From Pseudomonas syringae (GTDB lineage Bacteria; Pseudomonadota; Gammaproteobacteria; Pseudomonadales; Pseudomonadaceae), in contig NZ_LGSI01000066.1 of assembly GCF_001698815.1 (NCBI RefSeq), positions 1-64,000 on the forward strand: a DNA stretch of 64,000 nt, in the 5' to 3' direction. The notes under the pieces were generated by a model, which had not been told where the DNA came from, ran no database searches, and was given only the letters and a program-made list of their open reading frames with translations. Of the stretch, positions 17,686 through 26,983 are shown in pieces. The number at the start of each line of letters is the position of its first letter. The stretch's first letter is position 1. Position numbers and translations under genes: made by a program.

Positions 17686-20600
17686 TCATTCGGACATCGC
17701 CAGTGAGCGCTTGGGTTGCGTGACGGGCTCCGGCTTGCGGCGGTGGAATACACGTTCAAGCTGCAAGTAGATCACGGGGGTGGTGAACAGCGTCAGCGCC
17801 TGGCTGACCAGCAAGCCGCCGACCACTGCGATACCCAGCGGTTGACGCAGTTCTGCGCCGACGCCGTAGCCGAGCATCAGCGGCAACGCGCCAAGCAAGG
17901 CGGCGAGGGTGGTCATGATGATCGGGCGGAAACGTGTCAGGCAGGCTTCGTAGATCGCCGCCTCGGGGGTCAGCCCGCGTTCGCGTTGCGCTTCCAGGGC
18001 GAAGTCCACCAGCAGAATGCCGTTCTTCTTGACGATGCCAATCAGCAGCACCACGCCAATCAAGGCCATGATCGAGAAGTCCTGGCCCATCAACCACAGC
18101 ATCAACAGCGCTCCGATGCCCGCCGAGGGCAAGGTGGAAATAATCGTCAGCGGATGCACGAAGCTTTCGTACAGCACGCCGAGAATGATGTACACCGCCA
18201 CCAGCGCCGCGAGGATCAACCAGGGTTGGTTGGCCAGCGAACTCTGGAATGCCTGCGCCGCGCCCTGGAAGTTGCCGATGATCGAAGCCGGCATGCCGAT
18301 TTCAGTCTTGGCCTGATCCAGCATGCGCACCGCATCACCCAGCGCGACACCTTTGGACAAGTTGAAGGACAGATTGGCCGCCGGGAACATCCCGTCGTGG
18401 CTGATGGACAGCGGCCCCATGGTCGGAGCTGCGACTTTCGCCAGCGCCGAGAGCGGCACCATCTCACCCGTCAGCGGCGAGCGCAAATAGAAGTACGCCA
18501 GACTTTCGGCCTTGCCGCGCTGCTTGGCGTCCAGTTCGAGAATCACCTTGTACTGGTTGATCTCGGTCTGGAATTCGCTGATCTGTCGCTGCCCGAACGC
18601 ATCGTACAGCGCCTGATCCACATCGGCGGTGGTCAGACCGAAACGTGCGGCGGCGCTGCGGTCGATGTCGATATGGGTGACGCTGCCGCCCAGTTGCAGG
18701 TCGTTGGACAGGTCGCGAAATGCCGGGTTGGCGCGCAGCTTTTCAGTGAGGCGTTCGGTCCAGGTATTGAGCAGCGGCCCGTCGTTGCTCTTCAGCACAT
18801 ATTGATACTGGCTGCGGCTCGGGCCGGAACTGAGGTTGATGTCCTGGCCTGCGCGAAGGTACAGAACGATACCGGGGATCTTGGCCAGTTTCGGTCGCAA
18901 CCGGTCGATGAAATCGCTGACCGACACATCACGATCACTGCGCGGTTTCAGGGAAATCCAGAAGCGTCCGTTGGCAATGGTCTGGTTACTGCCGGTCACG
19001 CCGACTGAGTGGGAAAAGGCCAATACGGCGGGGTCTTCGCCAACGATTTTCGCCAGCGCCTTATGTTTTTCAACCATGTCCGGGTAAGAAATATCGGCAG
19101 CGGCCTCGGTAGTGCCGAGGACGAATGCGGTGTCCTGGACCGGGAAGAATCCCTTGGGAATGATCACGTAGCCGACGACCGCCAGAACCAGCGTCAGGCC
19201 GAAAATCCCCAGCATCACCCGTTGATGGGCCAGCGCCTTGCGCAACCCGCGCTCGTAGAAATCCAGCAAGCGTTCGCCGAAACCGGGCCGGGCGTGGGGA
19301 TCGTGTTTGGGCGCGCGCATGAACAATGCCGCGAGTGTCGGCGCCAGCGTCAGCGACACCACCACGGAAATCAGAATGGTCGCGGTGGCGGTCAAAGCGA
19401 ACTCCTTGAACAGCCGCCCGACTACGCCGCCCATGAACAGCAACGGGATGAACGCAGCCACCAGCGAGAAGCTGATCGACACCACGGTGAAGCCGATTTC
19501 CCCGGCACCTTTGATCGCGGCCTCGCGCATGCCGTCGCCAGCTTCCAGGTGGCGGTGGATGTTTTCCACCACGACGATGGCGTCGTCCACCACGAAGCCG
19601 ACGGCCACCACGATGGCGACCAGCGTCAGGTTGTTCAGGCTGAATCCGAACAGATACATCATGGCGAAACTGGCAATCAGCGAGACGCCCAGCACCGCGC
19701 TGACAATCAACGTGGCTGACAGCTGGCGCAGGAACAACGCCATGACCGCCACCACCAGCAGGACCGCGATCAGCAAGGTGATTTCCACTTCATGCAACGA
19801 GGCACGAATGGTCCGGGTCCGGTCATTGAGCACGGTGACTTCCACCGAGGCCGGGAGCATTTCCTGCAAGCGTGGCAGTTCGCGCTGAATACGATCCACC
19901 GTGTCGACGATGTTGGCGCCGGGCTGGCGGAAGATCGCCACGTTGACGCCTTGCTGCTCACCGGACCAGGCCCGGACGTAGGCGTTTTCCGAGCCATTCA
20001 CCACTCGCGCCACATCACGCAGATGCACTGGCGCGCCGTCTTTGTAGGAAACGATCAACTGGGCATAATCCTGCGGCCGAAACAGTTGGTCGTTGGAAGC
20101 AATCGTCGACACGCTGTCTTTGCCGTACAACGCGCCTTTGGCCAGGTTCAGGCTGGTCTGCTGCACCGCCTGACGGATGTCGGCGAGGGTCAGGCCCAGC
20201 GCGGCGAGTTTTTCCGGCGCGGCCTGCACACGAATCGCAGGGCGCTGCTGGCCGGTGATGTACACCTGACCCACGCCATCAATCTGGCTCAACTGACGCG
20301 AGAGCAGGGATTCGGTGACGTCACTCAGCTCTGTGCCAGGCATCAGCGTGGAGCTGACGCTGAGGATCAACACCGGGCTGTCGGCCGGGTTGACCTTGCG
20401 CCAGGTCGGCAGGTTAGGCATGTCGGCGGGCAGGCGGCCAGCGGCGGTATTGATCGCGGCCTGAACTTCCTGGGCGGCGGTGTCGATGCTTTTATTGAGA
20501 GTGAATTGCAGGGTCAGGTTGGTCGAGCCCAAGGCGCTGCTCGACGTCATCTGCGTCATGCCGGGGATCGCGCTGAATTGCACTTCCAGCGGCGTCGCCA

Positions 20601-20799
20601 CCGAAGACGCCATGGTTTCCGGGCTGGCGCCGGGCAATTGCGCCGACACCTGAATGGTCGGGAATTCCGCTTCCGGCAGCGGCGCGATAGGCAGGCGCGG
20701 GAACGCGATGGCACCGAGCAGCACCAGCGCGAAGGTCAACAGCAGGGTGGCGACCGGATGGTCCACGCACCACGCGGAAATGGATCCGCGGCCTTTCAT
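17686..20799 (-). CDS. RND efflux permease (MdtC/MuxC-like, HAE1 family)
   Basis: A 1037-residue proton-driven inner-membrane pump of the AcrB superfamily. The proton-relay aspartates are in VVAVGFVVDDAIVVVEN (about residue 400), and the two large periplasmic loops and twelve helices expected of the family are present. Overall it is closest in character to MdtB/MdtC. Its start overlaps the adaptor stop by 4 bases (ATGA). No outer-membrane factor gene is adjacent, so it probably uses an OprM/TolC-type channel encoded elsewhere. The substrate is unknown. Confidence 0.92.
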   Translation of the reverse strand: MKGRGSISAWCVDHPVATLLLTFALVLLGAIAFPRLPIAPLPEAEFPTIQVSAQLPGASPETMASSVATPLEVQFSAIPGMTQMTSSSALGSTNLTLQFTLNKSIDTAAQEVQAAINTAAGRLPADMPNLPTWRKVNPADSPVLILSVSSTLMPGTELSDVTESLLSRQLSQIDGVGQVYITGQQRPAIRVQAAPEKLAALGLTLADIRQAVQQTSLNLAKGALYGKDSVSTIASNDQLFRPQDYAQLIVSYKDGAPVHLRDVARVVNGSENAYVRAWSGEQQGVNVAIFRQPGANIVDTVDRIQRELPRLQEMLPASVEVTVLNDRTRTIRASLHEVEITLLIAVLLVVAVMALFLRQLSATLIVSAVLGVSLIASFAMMYLFGFSLNNLTLVAIVVAVGFVVDDAIVVVENIHRHLEAGDGMREAAIKGAGEIGFTVVSISFSLVAAFIPLLFMGGVVGRLFKEFALTATATILISVVVSLTLAPTLAALFMRAPKHDPHARPGFGERLLDFYERGLRKALAHQRVMLGIFGLTLVLAVVGYVIIPKGFFPVQDTAFVLGTTEAAADISYPDMVEKHKALAKIVGEDPAVLAFSHSVGVTGSNQTIANGRFWISLKPRSDRDVSVSDFIDRLRPKLAKIPGIVLYLRAGQDINLSSGPSRSQYQYVLKSNDGPLLNTWTERLTEKLRANPAFRDLSNDLQLGGSVTHIDIDRSAAARFGLTTADVDQALYDAFGQRQISEFQTEINQYKVILELDAKQRGKAESLAYFYLRSPLTGEMVPLSALAKVAAPTMGPLSISHDGMFPAANLSFNLSKGVALGDAVRMLDQAKTEIGMPASIIGNFQGAAQAFQSSLANQPWLILAALVAVYIILGVLYESFVHPLTIISTLPSAGIGALLMLWLMGQDFSIMALIGVVLLIGIVKKNGILLVDFALEAQRERGLTPEAAIYEACLTRFRPIIMTTLAALLGALPLMLGYGVGAELRQPLGIAVVGGLLVSQALTLFTTPVIYLQLERVFHRRKPEPVTQPKRSLAMSE

Positions 20800-21956
20800 C
20801 GTGCGGTCTCCAGATTGCCTGCCGTGGTTTGCGGCGCGGCATCACTCATCACTTCAATACGCGAACCGGCCTTGAGCCGGGACTGGCCGTCACTGACCAG
20901 CACATCCCCGGCACGCGGACCGGTGATCAACGTCAAGTCGCTGTCCTGATACAGCACTTGTACCGGCACCACTTCGACTTTGTCGCCATTGACCCGGTAA
21001 GCGAAGTGCTGCTCCATGCCGCGCTGAACCACTTGCGGCGGGACTTTCAAGGCATCGCGTTCGATGCCGGTCTGGATCTTCACCGTGACCAGTTGACCCG
21101 GCCAGAGCAGTTGCTTGGGATTGCTGAACTCGGCCTTGGCGCGAATGGTGCCGGTGGTGGCCGAAACCTGGTTGTCGATCAGTGTCAGCTTGCCTTCACC
21201 CAGCAAGCTGCCGTTGTCGCCATCACCCAGAAAAGCCTTTACCGCAGCTGGGGTGCTGGAAATGATCAGGCTGTGCAAGGTCGGCAGCATCTGCTGAGGC
21301 AGGGAAAATTCCACGGAAACCGGATCAATCTGGGTGACCGAGAACAGTCCTTGAGCATCGCTGACCCGCAGGAAATTGCCCTCGTCGACATTGCGAATGC
21401 CAACCCGGCCCGTCACTGGCGAGCGAATCTGCGTGTAGGAAAGCTGCACCTGTGAAGCGCTGATAGCGGCCTGATTGCCCATTGCCGTGGCTTTGAGCTG
21501 GTGGACCAATGCCTGCTGCTGATCGAAGGTCTGTTTGGAAATACCGTTGTCATCGCTGAGCAGCTTGTAGCGCTTGAGATCCAGTTGCGCCACGTCCAGC
21601 TGCGCCTGGCTTTGCGCAAGCTGGGCTTTGGCCTGGTCCAGCGTGGCGCGGATCGCCCGGTCGTCGATAGTCGCCAAAAGATCACCGGCCTTTACCGCCT
21701 GGCCTTCCTTGACCAGCACTTTGGTGAGGATGCCGTCCACCTGCGGCCGAATAATCACACTGTGCAGCGACAGTACCGAACCGATCCCTGTCACGTAACG
21801 CGGCACATCCTCCTTGACCACACTCACCACTTTGACCGGAACCGCAACGGGGGCGCTGACTTTGGCCGTAGCGGGGCGCGTCAGGGTCCAACTGGCGACC
21901 CCGATCAAGCCTGCGATGACAATAACGGCAATGACGGTTTTGGTCTGTCTACGCAT
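20796..21956 (-). CDS. RND periplasmic adaptor subunit (membrane fusion protein, MdtA-like)
   Basis: A 386-residue HlyD/AcrA-type adaptor that links the pump to an outer-membrane channel. An N-terminal anchor (TVIAVIVIAGLIGVASW) is followed by a lipoyl half-motif near residue 70, the coiled-coil hairpin (about 105-170), a second lipoyl half and the beta-barrel. The start at 21956 (MRRQTK) is chosen for its fit to the anchor. The frame is open to 22031, where GGAGG occurs inside the extended leader, so the start is uncertain. Confidence 0.9.
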   Translation of the reverse strand: MRRQTKTVIAVIVIAGLIGVASWTLTRPATAKVSAPVAVPVKVVSVVKEDVPRYVTGIGSVLSLHSVIIRPQVDGILTKVLVKEGQAVKAGDLLATIDDRAIRATLDQAKAQLAQSQAQLDVAQLDLKRYKLLSDDNGISKQTFDQQQALVHQLKATAMGNQAAISASQVQLSYTQIRSPVTGRVGIRNVDEGNFLRVSDAQGLFSVTQIDPVSVEFSLPQQMLPTLHSLIISSTPAAVKAFLGDGDNGSLLGEGKLTLIDNQVSATTGTIRAKAEFSNPKQLLWPGQLVTVKIQTGIERDALKVPPQVVQRGMEQHFAYRVNGDKVEVVPVQVLYQDSDLTLITGPRAGDVLVSDGQSRLKAGSRIEVMSDAAPQTTAGNLETAR

Positions 21957-22259
21957 GCGAGTGGCGCCGGAGGGTGGGAAAAATGAGGAAATCGGAAATA
22001 GGCCTCCTTTATAGCCTGCCAATCCGGTCATGAGAATGACTGCAACCTGTCAGAATTGTCAGCAAAGCGGCAAAAGGCCACTGAGCCATCATCAAGAAAT
22101 CTTCCGCACGGACGATATCCCGGAATGAGAGGTGCGTGATTGCATAAAGCGCAACTTGTCTTTCGGAACTATCCTACAACTTTCTGTGGGGTTTTCTTAC
22201 GGACGTATCTTGCACCGATCTCATTATTTTTTTGCTGATGGAATAGCGGAGTCATTGCA

Positions 22260-22652
22260 ATGAAAAATGAAACGCCTCGCGTGGAACGGTTTTTCAAAGT
22301 TGCTTTGTGTGTGCGAAAGATATCTGTGCTGCTTATTACCGCTCCGCTGTTATTATCCCCGGTCATGGCATTTGCGAATAACGGAGCAATTGCTTTTCGC
22401 GGACAGGTGACCAACCCCGGTTGTGCGGTACAGTTTTCGACGGATTCCATAGTCACGCAAGATGTGCGCTATGTGGAAGTTTCAGATCGGATCACGCTCA
22501 AGGTCAATACATTGCGCAATGTCTGCGATGGGGAAGTCGTGCCGTTTTCTGTCCGATATGAGGCGTTGTCGGGCACTCCTGGACAGGCCGTTGGCTCTGA
22601 AACCACCGTTGTAGAAGGGCGCGCGGGCATTATCACGCTGACCTATCAATAA
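22260..22652 (+). CDS. Type 1 fimbria-like minor pilin
   Basis: A 130-residue secreted subunit of the chaperone-usher class. The signal peptide is long (hydrophobic SVLLITAPLLLSPVMAFA, cleavage near residue 39). The mature part has the pilin cysteine pair (NPGCAVQF and LRNVCDG) and a penultimate tyrosine (LTYQ), the motif recognised by the chaperone. GCGGAG precedes the start. It is the first gene of the fimbrial cluster, but a 330-bp gap separates it from the next pilin, so it may be transcribed separately. Confidence 0.75.
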   Translation: MKNETPRVERFFKVALCVRKISVLLITAPLLLSPVMAFANNGAIAFRGQVTNPGCAVQFSTDSIVTQDVRYVEVSDRITLKVNTLRNVCDGEVVPFSVRYEALSGTPGQAVGSETTVVEGRAGIITLTYQ

Positions 22653-22982
22653 TTACCACAAGCGCTTCGGGCTTTACGCGACGCTATCGCTCGATAGACA
22701 GAGTGATTCGTTGCGCGGGTTGGAAACAGTGCGGCGGCAAATATTCAGATGAAGAGGTGCGAAGTTTTGCCTGACCTTTTTGCTAAAGTATTGGCTCGAT
22801 ACCTTGTATTTGCTGGGCGATCCGTGGAAGCCGTTTTATCCTACGGAAAGTTCACGCGCGTCCTGTTGGAAAATCACTCGTATTAAAGTAACGATGCTGA
22901 CAGCGATCAAAAACATCGAACCCTATAGTGCGTGGCGTCCGATTCAGGGCATACACGGAATAACACAAGGAACGTTGTTAGC
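22653..22982. other. 330-bp gap before the major pilin gene
   Basis: This gap is lower in GC than its surroundings and holds no convincing gene. A 68-codon open frame at 22780 has no ribosome site or family features. It most likely carries the promoter of the major pilin operon. No clear terminator or operator was recognised. Confidence 0.5.
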
Positions 22983-23567
22983 ATGAAAAAACTTACTTTT
23001 GGTTTTATGGCAGCAGGCGCATTGACGCTGGGTTTGGCGGGAACGGCGAATGCGGCGAACAACGGAAAACTAATCTTCAACGGTACTCTGACCAATATTT
23101 CCTGTGACGTCTCTCCGGGTACCGGTACCGCGCCGGGTGTCAATCCGGGTGAAATCGCTGTCGATCTGGGTAACGTATCCTTCTCGGACATTGGCACTTC
23201 GTCGCAAAGTGAGCTGGCCACGGCGACGCCCATTCAGTTGCTGGTCAACTGCAGTGCCGGGGTTGACCAATACAACCTGGTGAAAATGCGCTTCTCCGCT
23301 CGCTCCGGCAGCGGCCTGGACAACAACGACGCCAAATTGCTGCGCACCACCGGCGCTGCGGATGGTGTCGGCATCGGTTTGCTCAATGCGGCGAACGAGA
23401 TCATGGACCTTGGCGGCACCGAAACCATCGACAAACCCTTGATTAAAGATGGCGTGGGCGGCGCAACCGCCGAGCTCAACTTCGGCGCGGTGTATGTGCT
23501 CAATGGCACCGCAACCAACCCTGGCAATGCCGACGGCTTCATGCCTTTCGTTCTGGATTACGAGTAA
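22983..23567 (+). CDS. Major fimbrial subunit (type 1 pilin)
   Basis: A 194-residue pilin. Its signal peptide (MKKLTFGFMAAGALTLGLAG, cleavage after ANA near residue 25) is followed by the start typical of FimA-like subunits, with GKLIFNGTLTN, a cysteine pair (ISCDV and VNCSA), and a penultimate Tyr region (LDYE). The start at 22983 is the one with the signal peptide; an upstream in-frame start at 22932 is unlikely. A 12-bp hairpin follows it, as expected for the most abundant product of the operon. Confidence 0.88.
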   Translation: MKKLTFGFMAAGALTLGLAGTANAANNGKLIFNGTLTNISCDVSPGTGTAPGVNPGEIAVDLGNVSFSDIGTSSQSELATATPIQLLVNCSAGVDQYNLVKMRFSARSGSGLDNNDAKLLRTTGAADGVGIGLLNAANEIMDLGGTETIDKPLIKDGVGGATAELNFGAVYVLNGTATNPGNADGFMPFVLDYE

Positions 23568-23574
23568 TCCAACA

Positions 23575-23601
23575 GGCGGGGCGAGTCTGACTCGTTCCGC
23601 C
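23575..23601 (+). other. Intercistronic hairpin after the major pilin gene
   Basis: GGCGG-GG-CGAGT pairs with ACTCG-TT-CCGCC around CTG, a continuous 12-bp stem if two G-T pairs are allowed. There is no T-run. It probably stabilises the upstream pilin mRNA or limits read-through into chaperone and usher. Confidence 0.6.
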
Positions 23602-23628
23602 TCAATCTGAACTCAAGGCGGCACCTTC

Positions 23629-24366
23629 ATGATCTTTCCCCTCTATCGTTGCGTGGCATTGCTCGCTGGTGCCTTGCTGGCGAACTACAGCCAGGCGGGC
23701 ATCGTGCTCAACACCACGCGCGTGATTTATCCGGCCAAAGACAAGGAAGTCAGCTTCGGCGTACACAACACCGGCAACGCGGAAATTCTGTTGCAGAGCT
23801 GGCTAGAGCCCAACGTGGAAAACCCCGATCCGGGCGCTCTGCCTTTTGTCGTGACCCCGGCGCTGGCCCGCGTGCAGGGCGATGGCAAACAGCTGCTACG
23901 GATTATTTACGCGGGCGCCGACATGCCTCGGGATCGCGAATCTGTGCTGTGGCTCAACGTGCAGGAAATTCCCCAGGCGGTTGCCGAGAACTCGTTGCAG
24001 GTGGCGATTCGGCAGCGGATCAAAGTGTTTTTCCGGCCCGAAGGTCTTCCGGGCGAGGTCGCTCAAGCGCCGCAGGGTTTGCGCTGGCGAATCGAGCCAG
24101 CTGGTTTGCAGGTGGAAAATCCCGGGGCTTATCACGTGTCCATGGTCAGGCTTGAGTTGCGCCAGGACGGTGCCATTCTGCTGAGCCAGGACGGCCAGAT
24201 GATCGCGCCGGGACAGCGCATTCAGCTGCCTTTGAAGCATCCGCCAAAGCCTGCGCCGATCAACCTGGGTTTCATCAGCATCAATGACTTCGGTGGCCAG
24301 GAGCCGTATCGCGCCGCTTTGAAGCCTGGGCAAACCGTCCAGGCCGAAGCGGCCGAACCGCGTTAG
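23629..24366 (+). CDS. Periplasmic fimbrial chaperone (PapD-like), first
   Basis: A 245-residue two-domain Ig-fold chaperone that caps pilins by donor-strand complementation. After the signal peptide (cleavage near SQA-GIV) come the conserved arginine in LNTTRVIY, the signature DRESVLWLNVQEIP (about residue 100), and the conserved lysine in RIKVFFRP (about 130). All key residues for pilin binding are present. It lies between the pilin and the usher gene. Confidence 0.9.
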   Translation: MIFPLYRCVALLAGALLANYSQAGIVLNTTRVIYPAKDKEVSFGVHNTGNAEILLQSWLEPNVENPDPGALPFVVTPALARVQGDGKQLLRIIYAGADMPRDRESVLWLNVQEIPQAVAENSLQVAIRQRIKVFFRPEGLPGEVAQAPQGLRWRIEPAGLQVENPGAYHVSMVRLELRQDGAILLSQDGQMIAPGQRIQLPLKHPPKPAPINLGFISINDFGGQEPYRAALKPGQTVQAEAAEPR

Positions 24367-24484
24367 CCGCAAAAAAACTGATTTACCCGTTTAGGGGCCG
24401 CGTCGTGCGCTGGCTCTGTCGTCATGCGTCTGCGTGAAGGGATTGCGCTGCGCGCTGAATGCCTGAATCGAGTGAAAACTGCTA

Positions 24485-26983
24485 ATGGAATGGCTTTATC
24501 TGAATACCAGGGAGTTCACCCCGCGACCCTTCATGGCAGGCGGGCTGGCGGGCTTGATGTTGTTCGCGCCGCTGTCTTCGGCCGCCGACAGTGGCGATGT
24601 GCCGACCGTGAAGTTCAATACCGCGTTCATCCAGGGTAGCGACCAGCCCCCGGAACTCACCGAGTTTCTGCGGGCCAACAGCGTACTGCCCGGAACGTAT
24701 CGGGTGGACATCTACGTCAATCGGGCATTGAGCGGACGTCGCGACATCAGTTTCAACAAGAACACGGTTTCCGGCCGTGTCGAGCCGTGCCTGACGCTGC
24801 CGATGTTGCAGGCGTTCGGACTCGATGTAGAGCGACTGCCGGAGTCGCGGCAAAGCTGTTTCGATCTGGCGCAGGTCGAGTTTGGCCGGGTCGATTACCA
24901 ACCCAATGCGTTGCGCCTCGATATCAGCGTGCCGCAAGCCTTGATGACGCGCAGCTCCAGAGGCTTCGTGTCGCCTGATCTGTGGGACGCGGGCGAATCC
25001 GTGGGCTTCGTCAATTACAGCTTCAGCACCAGCCGCCGCCGCAATCGCCAGAGGGATGTCGATAGTTATTATCTGGGCCTGCGCAACGGCATGAATCTCG
25101 GCGCATGGCGTCTGCGTAACGAATCTTCCCTGGCGTACGGCAGCGACCAACCCTATCGCTTTCGCAGCAATCGCACCTTTGTGCAGCGCGATATCAGCAC
25201 GCTCAAGAGCCAGCTGACCCTGGGCGAGACGTTCACCGATTCCCAGGTCTTCGACAGCGTGCGCTTCAAGGGCGCCGCGCTCAGTTCCGACGATGGCATG
25301 CTGCCCGACAGCGAGCGCATCTTTGCCCCGGTGATACGTGGCGTCGCCGAAACCAATGCCGCAGTGGAAGTCCGGCAGAACGACTTCCTGCTGTACAGCG
25401 GCAATGTTTCACCGGGCCCCTTTGAAATCACCGACATCTATCCCAGCGGCTCCAATGGCGATCTGCAAGTCACGATCACCGAGGCCGATGGGCGTCGGCG
25501 CTCGTTCACCCAGGCATACGCCGCGCTGCCCATCATGGTGCCGCAAGGGGCGTTGCGTTTCAGCCTGGCGGCCGGACAACTGGACGACAACGGAAATAAT
25601 CCCGAATCGCCAACCTTTGCCAGCGCGGCGTTGATCTATGGGTTGTCGGAGCGGATCACCAGCTTTGGTGGCTTGCAAGTGGCCGAGGATTATCAGGCCA
25701 GTAACCTCGGCGCGGGGGTCAATACCGGCTTGGGCGCGCTGTCTGCCGATGTCACGCAATCGATCAGTGAAGTGCGCAACGAAAGTCGCGTCGGGCAAAG
25801 CCTGCGCCTGCGTTACGCCAATACGCTGGACGTCACCAATACAACTCTGGCGATCGCCGGTTATCGTTATTCGACCGAAAAATACCGGACGCTGAATGAG
25901 CATGTCGATGAGCTTGGCAACATTGCCCGGCGGCTTTCGGCAGGCCGCGCCAAGGACCGTTTCGAGCTGACGGTCACCCAGGCGTTCGCCGATCCGTCCG
26001 GCAGCCTGAGCCTGACCGCCTCGGAACAGCGTTACTGGAATCTGCCCGGCAAGACCCGCCAGTTTTATCTGGCGTGGAACGCCACGTGGCGCAGCCTCAG
26101 TTACAACCTTTCGCTGGAAAGCAACCGCGAGGTGGGCGGTGCGCTGGAGGGTGACAGCGATCAGCGGATTGCCCTGAGCGTGACGATGCCGCTGGGTTCC
26201 AGCCCCGGTTCGTCGCGGCTTTCGTTCAATGGTGTGCGTGACAGTTCGGGGGATTACAACGCGCAAGCAGGACTCAATGGTCAGGTGCTGGATCAGCGCA
26301 GTACGTTTTATTCGGTTCAGGTCGGTCAGGACAACCGCTCCGGCAGCTTCGGCTCCGGCAAAGTCAGCACCACCGCACCTTTCGGTCGCTTCGAGGCCGG
26401 TTACAGCCAAGGCCGGGATTACGACGCGTTGAGCCTGAGCGCGGCCGGCTCTCTGGTGGCCCATGCAGGCGGCGTCAATTTTGGCCAGTCGCTGGGCGAG
26501 ACTTTTGCCCTTATCGAAGTCCCCGCCGTCAGTGGCGCGAGACTCACCAGTTTCAATAACGTCGAGACCGCCGCCAACGGTTACGCGGTACTGCCCTACG
26601 CGCAGCCGTATCGCAGCAACTGGGTCAGTCTCGATACCCGGCAGTTGGGCGCCGATGTCGACCTGGGAAACGCCGTCACTCAGATTGTGCCGCGTCGTGG
26701 CGCGATGGCGGTGGTGCGTTTCAAGGCTTCGGTGGGGCGTCGGGTGCAATTCGAACTGGTCCGCGCCGATGGCAGCAAAGTGCCGTTGGGCGCCAGTGTC
26801 GAAAATGCCGAGGGCAAGTCGTTGGCGGTAGTTGATCCGACCGGACGCGCCTTGGTGCTCAGTGATCAGGACAGCGGCGAGCTGCAGGTGAAATGGACCG
26901 GCAACCAGTGTCGGGCGCCGTTTGCCTTACCGGAAAAAGACCCGCAACGCGCCTACGAGCGAGTCAAGGTGATGTGCCAATGA
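24485..26983 (+). CDS. Fimbrial outer-membrane usher
   Basis: An 832-residue usher that assembles and secretes the fimbria. A secretion signal (about 18-35, ending SSAADS) leads into the N-terminal chaperone-binding domain (FNTAFIQGS; PGTYRVDIYVN). The 24-strand barrel with plug follows (PFEITDIYPSGSNGDLQV near 320). The C-terminal domains end with a cysteine (VKVMCQ). Length is normal. It overlaps the second chaperone by 4 bases (ATGA), so the two are coupled. Confidence 0.92.
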   Translation: MEWLYLNTREFTPRPFMAGGLAGLMLFAPLSSAADSGDVPTVKFNTAFIQGSDQPPELTEFLRANSVLPGTYRVDIYVNRALSGRRDISFNKNTVSGRVEPCLTLPMLQAFGLDVERLPESRQSCFDLAQVEFGRVDYQPNALRLDISVPQALMTRSSRGFVSPDLWDAGESVGFVNYSFSTSRRRNRQRDVDSYYLGLRNGMNLGAWRLRNESSLAYGSDQPYRFRSNRTFVQRDISTLKSQLTLGETFTDSQVFDSVRFKGAALSSDDGMLPDSERIFAPVIRGVAETNAAVEVRQNDFLLYSGNVSPGPFEITDIYPSGSNGDLQVTITEADGRRRSFTQAYAALPIMVPQGALRFSLAAGQLDDNGNNPESPTFASAALIYGLSERITSFGGLQVAEDYQASNLGAGVNTGLGALSADVTQSISEVRNESRVGQSLRLRYANTLDVTNTTLAIAGYRYSTEKYRTLNEHVDELGNIARRLSAGRAKDRFELTVTQAFADPSGSLSLTASEQRYWNLPGKTRQFYLAWNATWRSLSYNLSLESNREVGGALEGDSDQRIALSVTMPLGSSPGSSRLSFNGVRDSSGDYNAQAGLNGQVLDQRSTFYSVQVGQDNRSGSFGSGKVSTTAPFGRFEAGYSQGRDYDALSLSAAGSLVAHAGGVNFGQSLGETFALIEVPAVSGARLTSFNNVETAANGYAVLPYAQPYRSNWVSLDTRQLGADVDLGNAVTQIVPRRGAMAVVRFKASVGRRVQFELVRADGSKVPLGASVENAEGKSLAVVDPTGRALVLSDQDSGELQVKWTGNQCRAPFALPEKDPQRAYERVKVMCQ

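Noticed and set aside
17716-19719. Plus-strand open frames opposite the RND permease
   Set aside because: Histidine/glutamine/arginine-rich composition typical of antisense shadows; the minus-strand permease is complete and unbroken.
22780-22986. 68-codon frame in the pilin gap
   Set aside because: No ribosome site, no signal peptide, no family; it overlaps the start of the major pilin.
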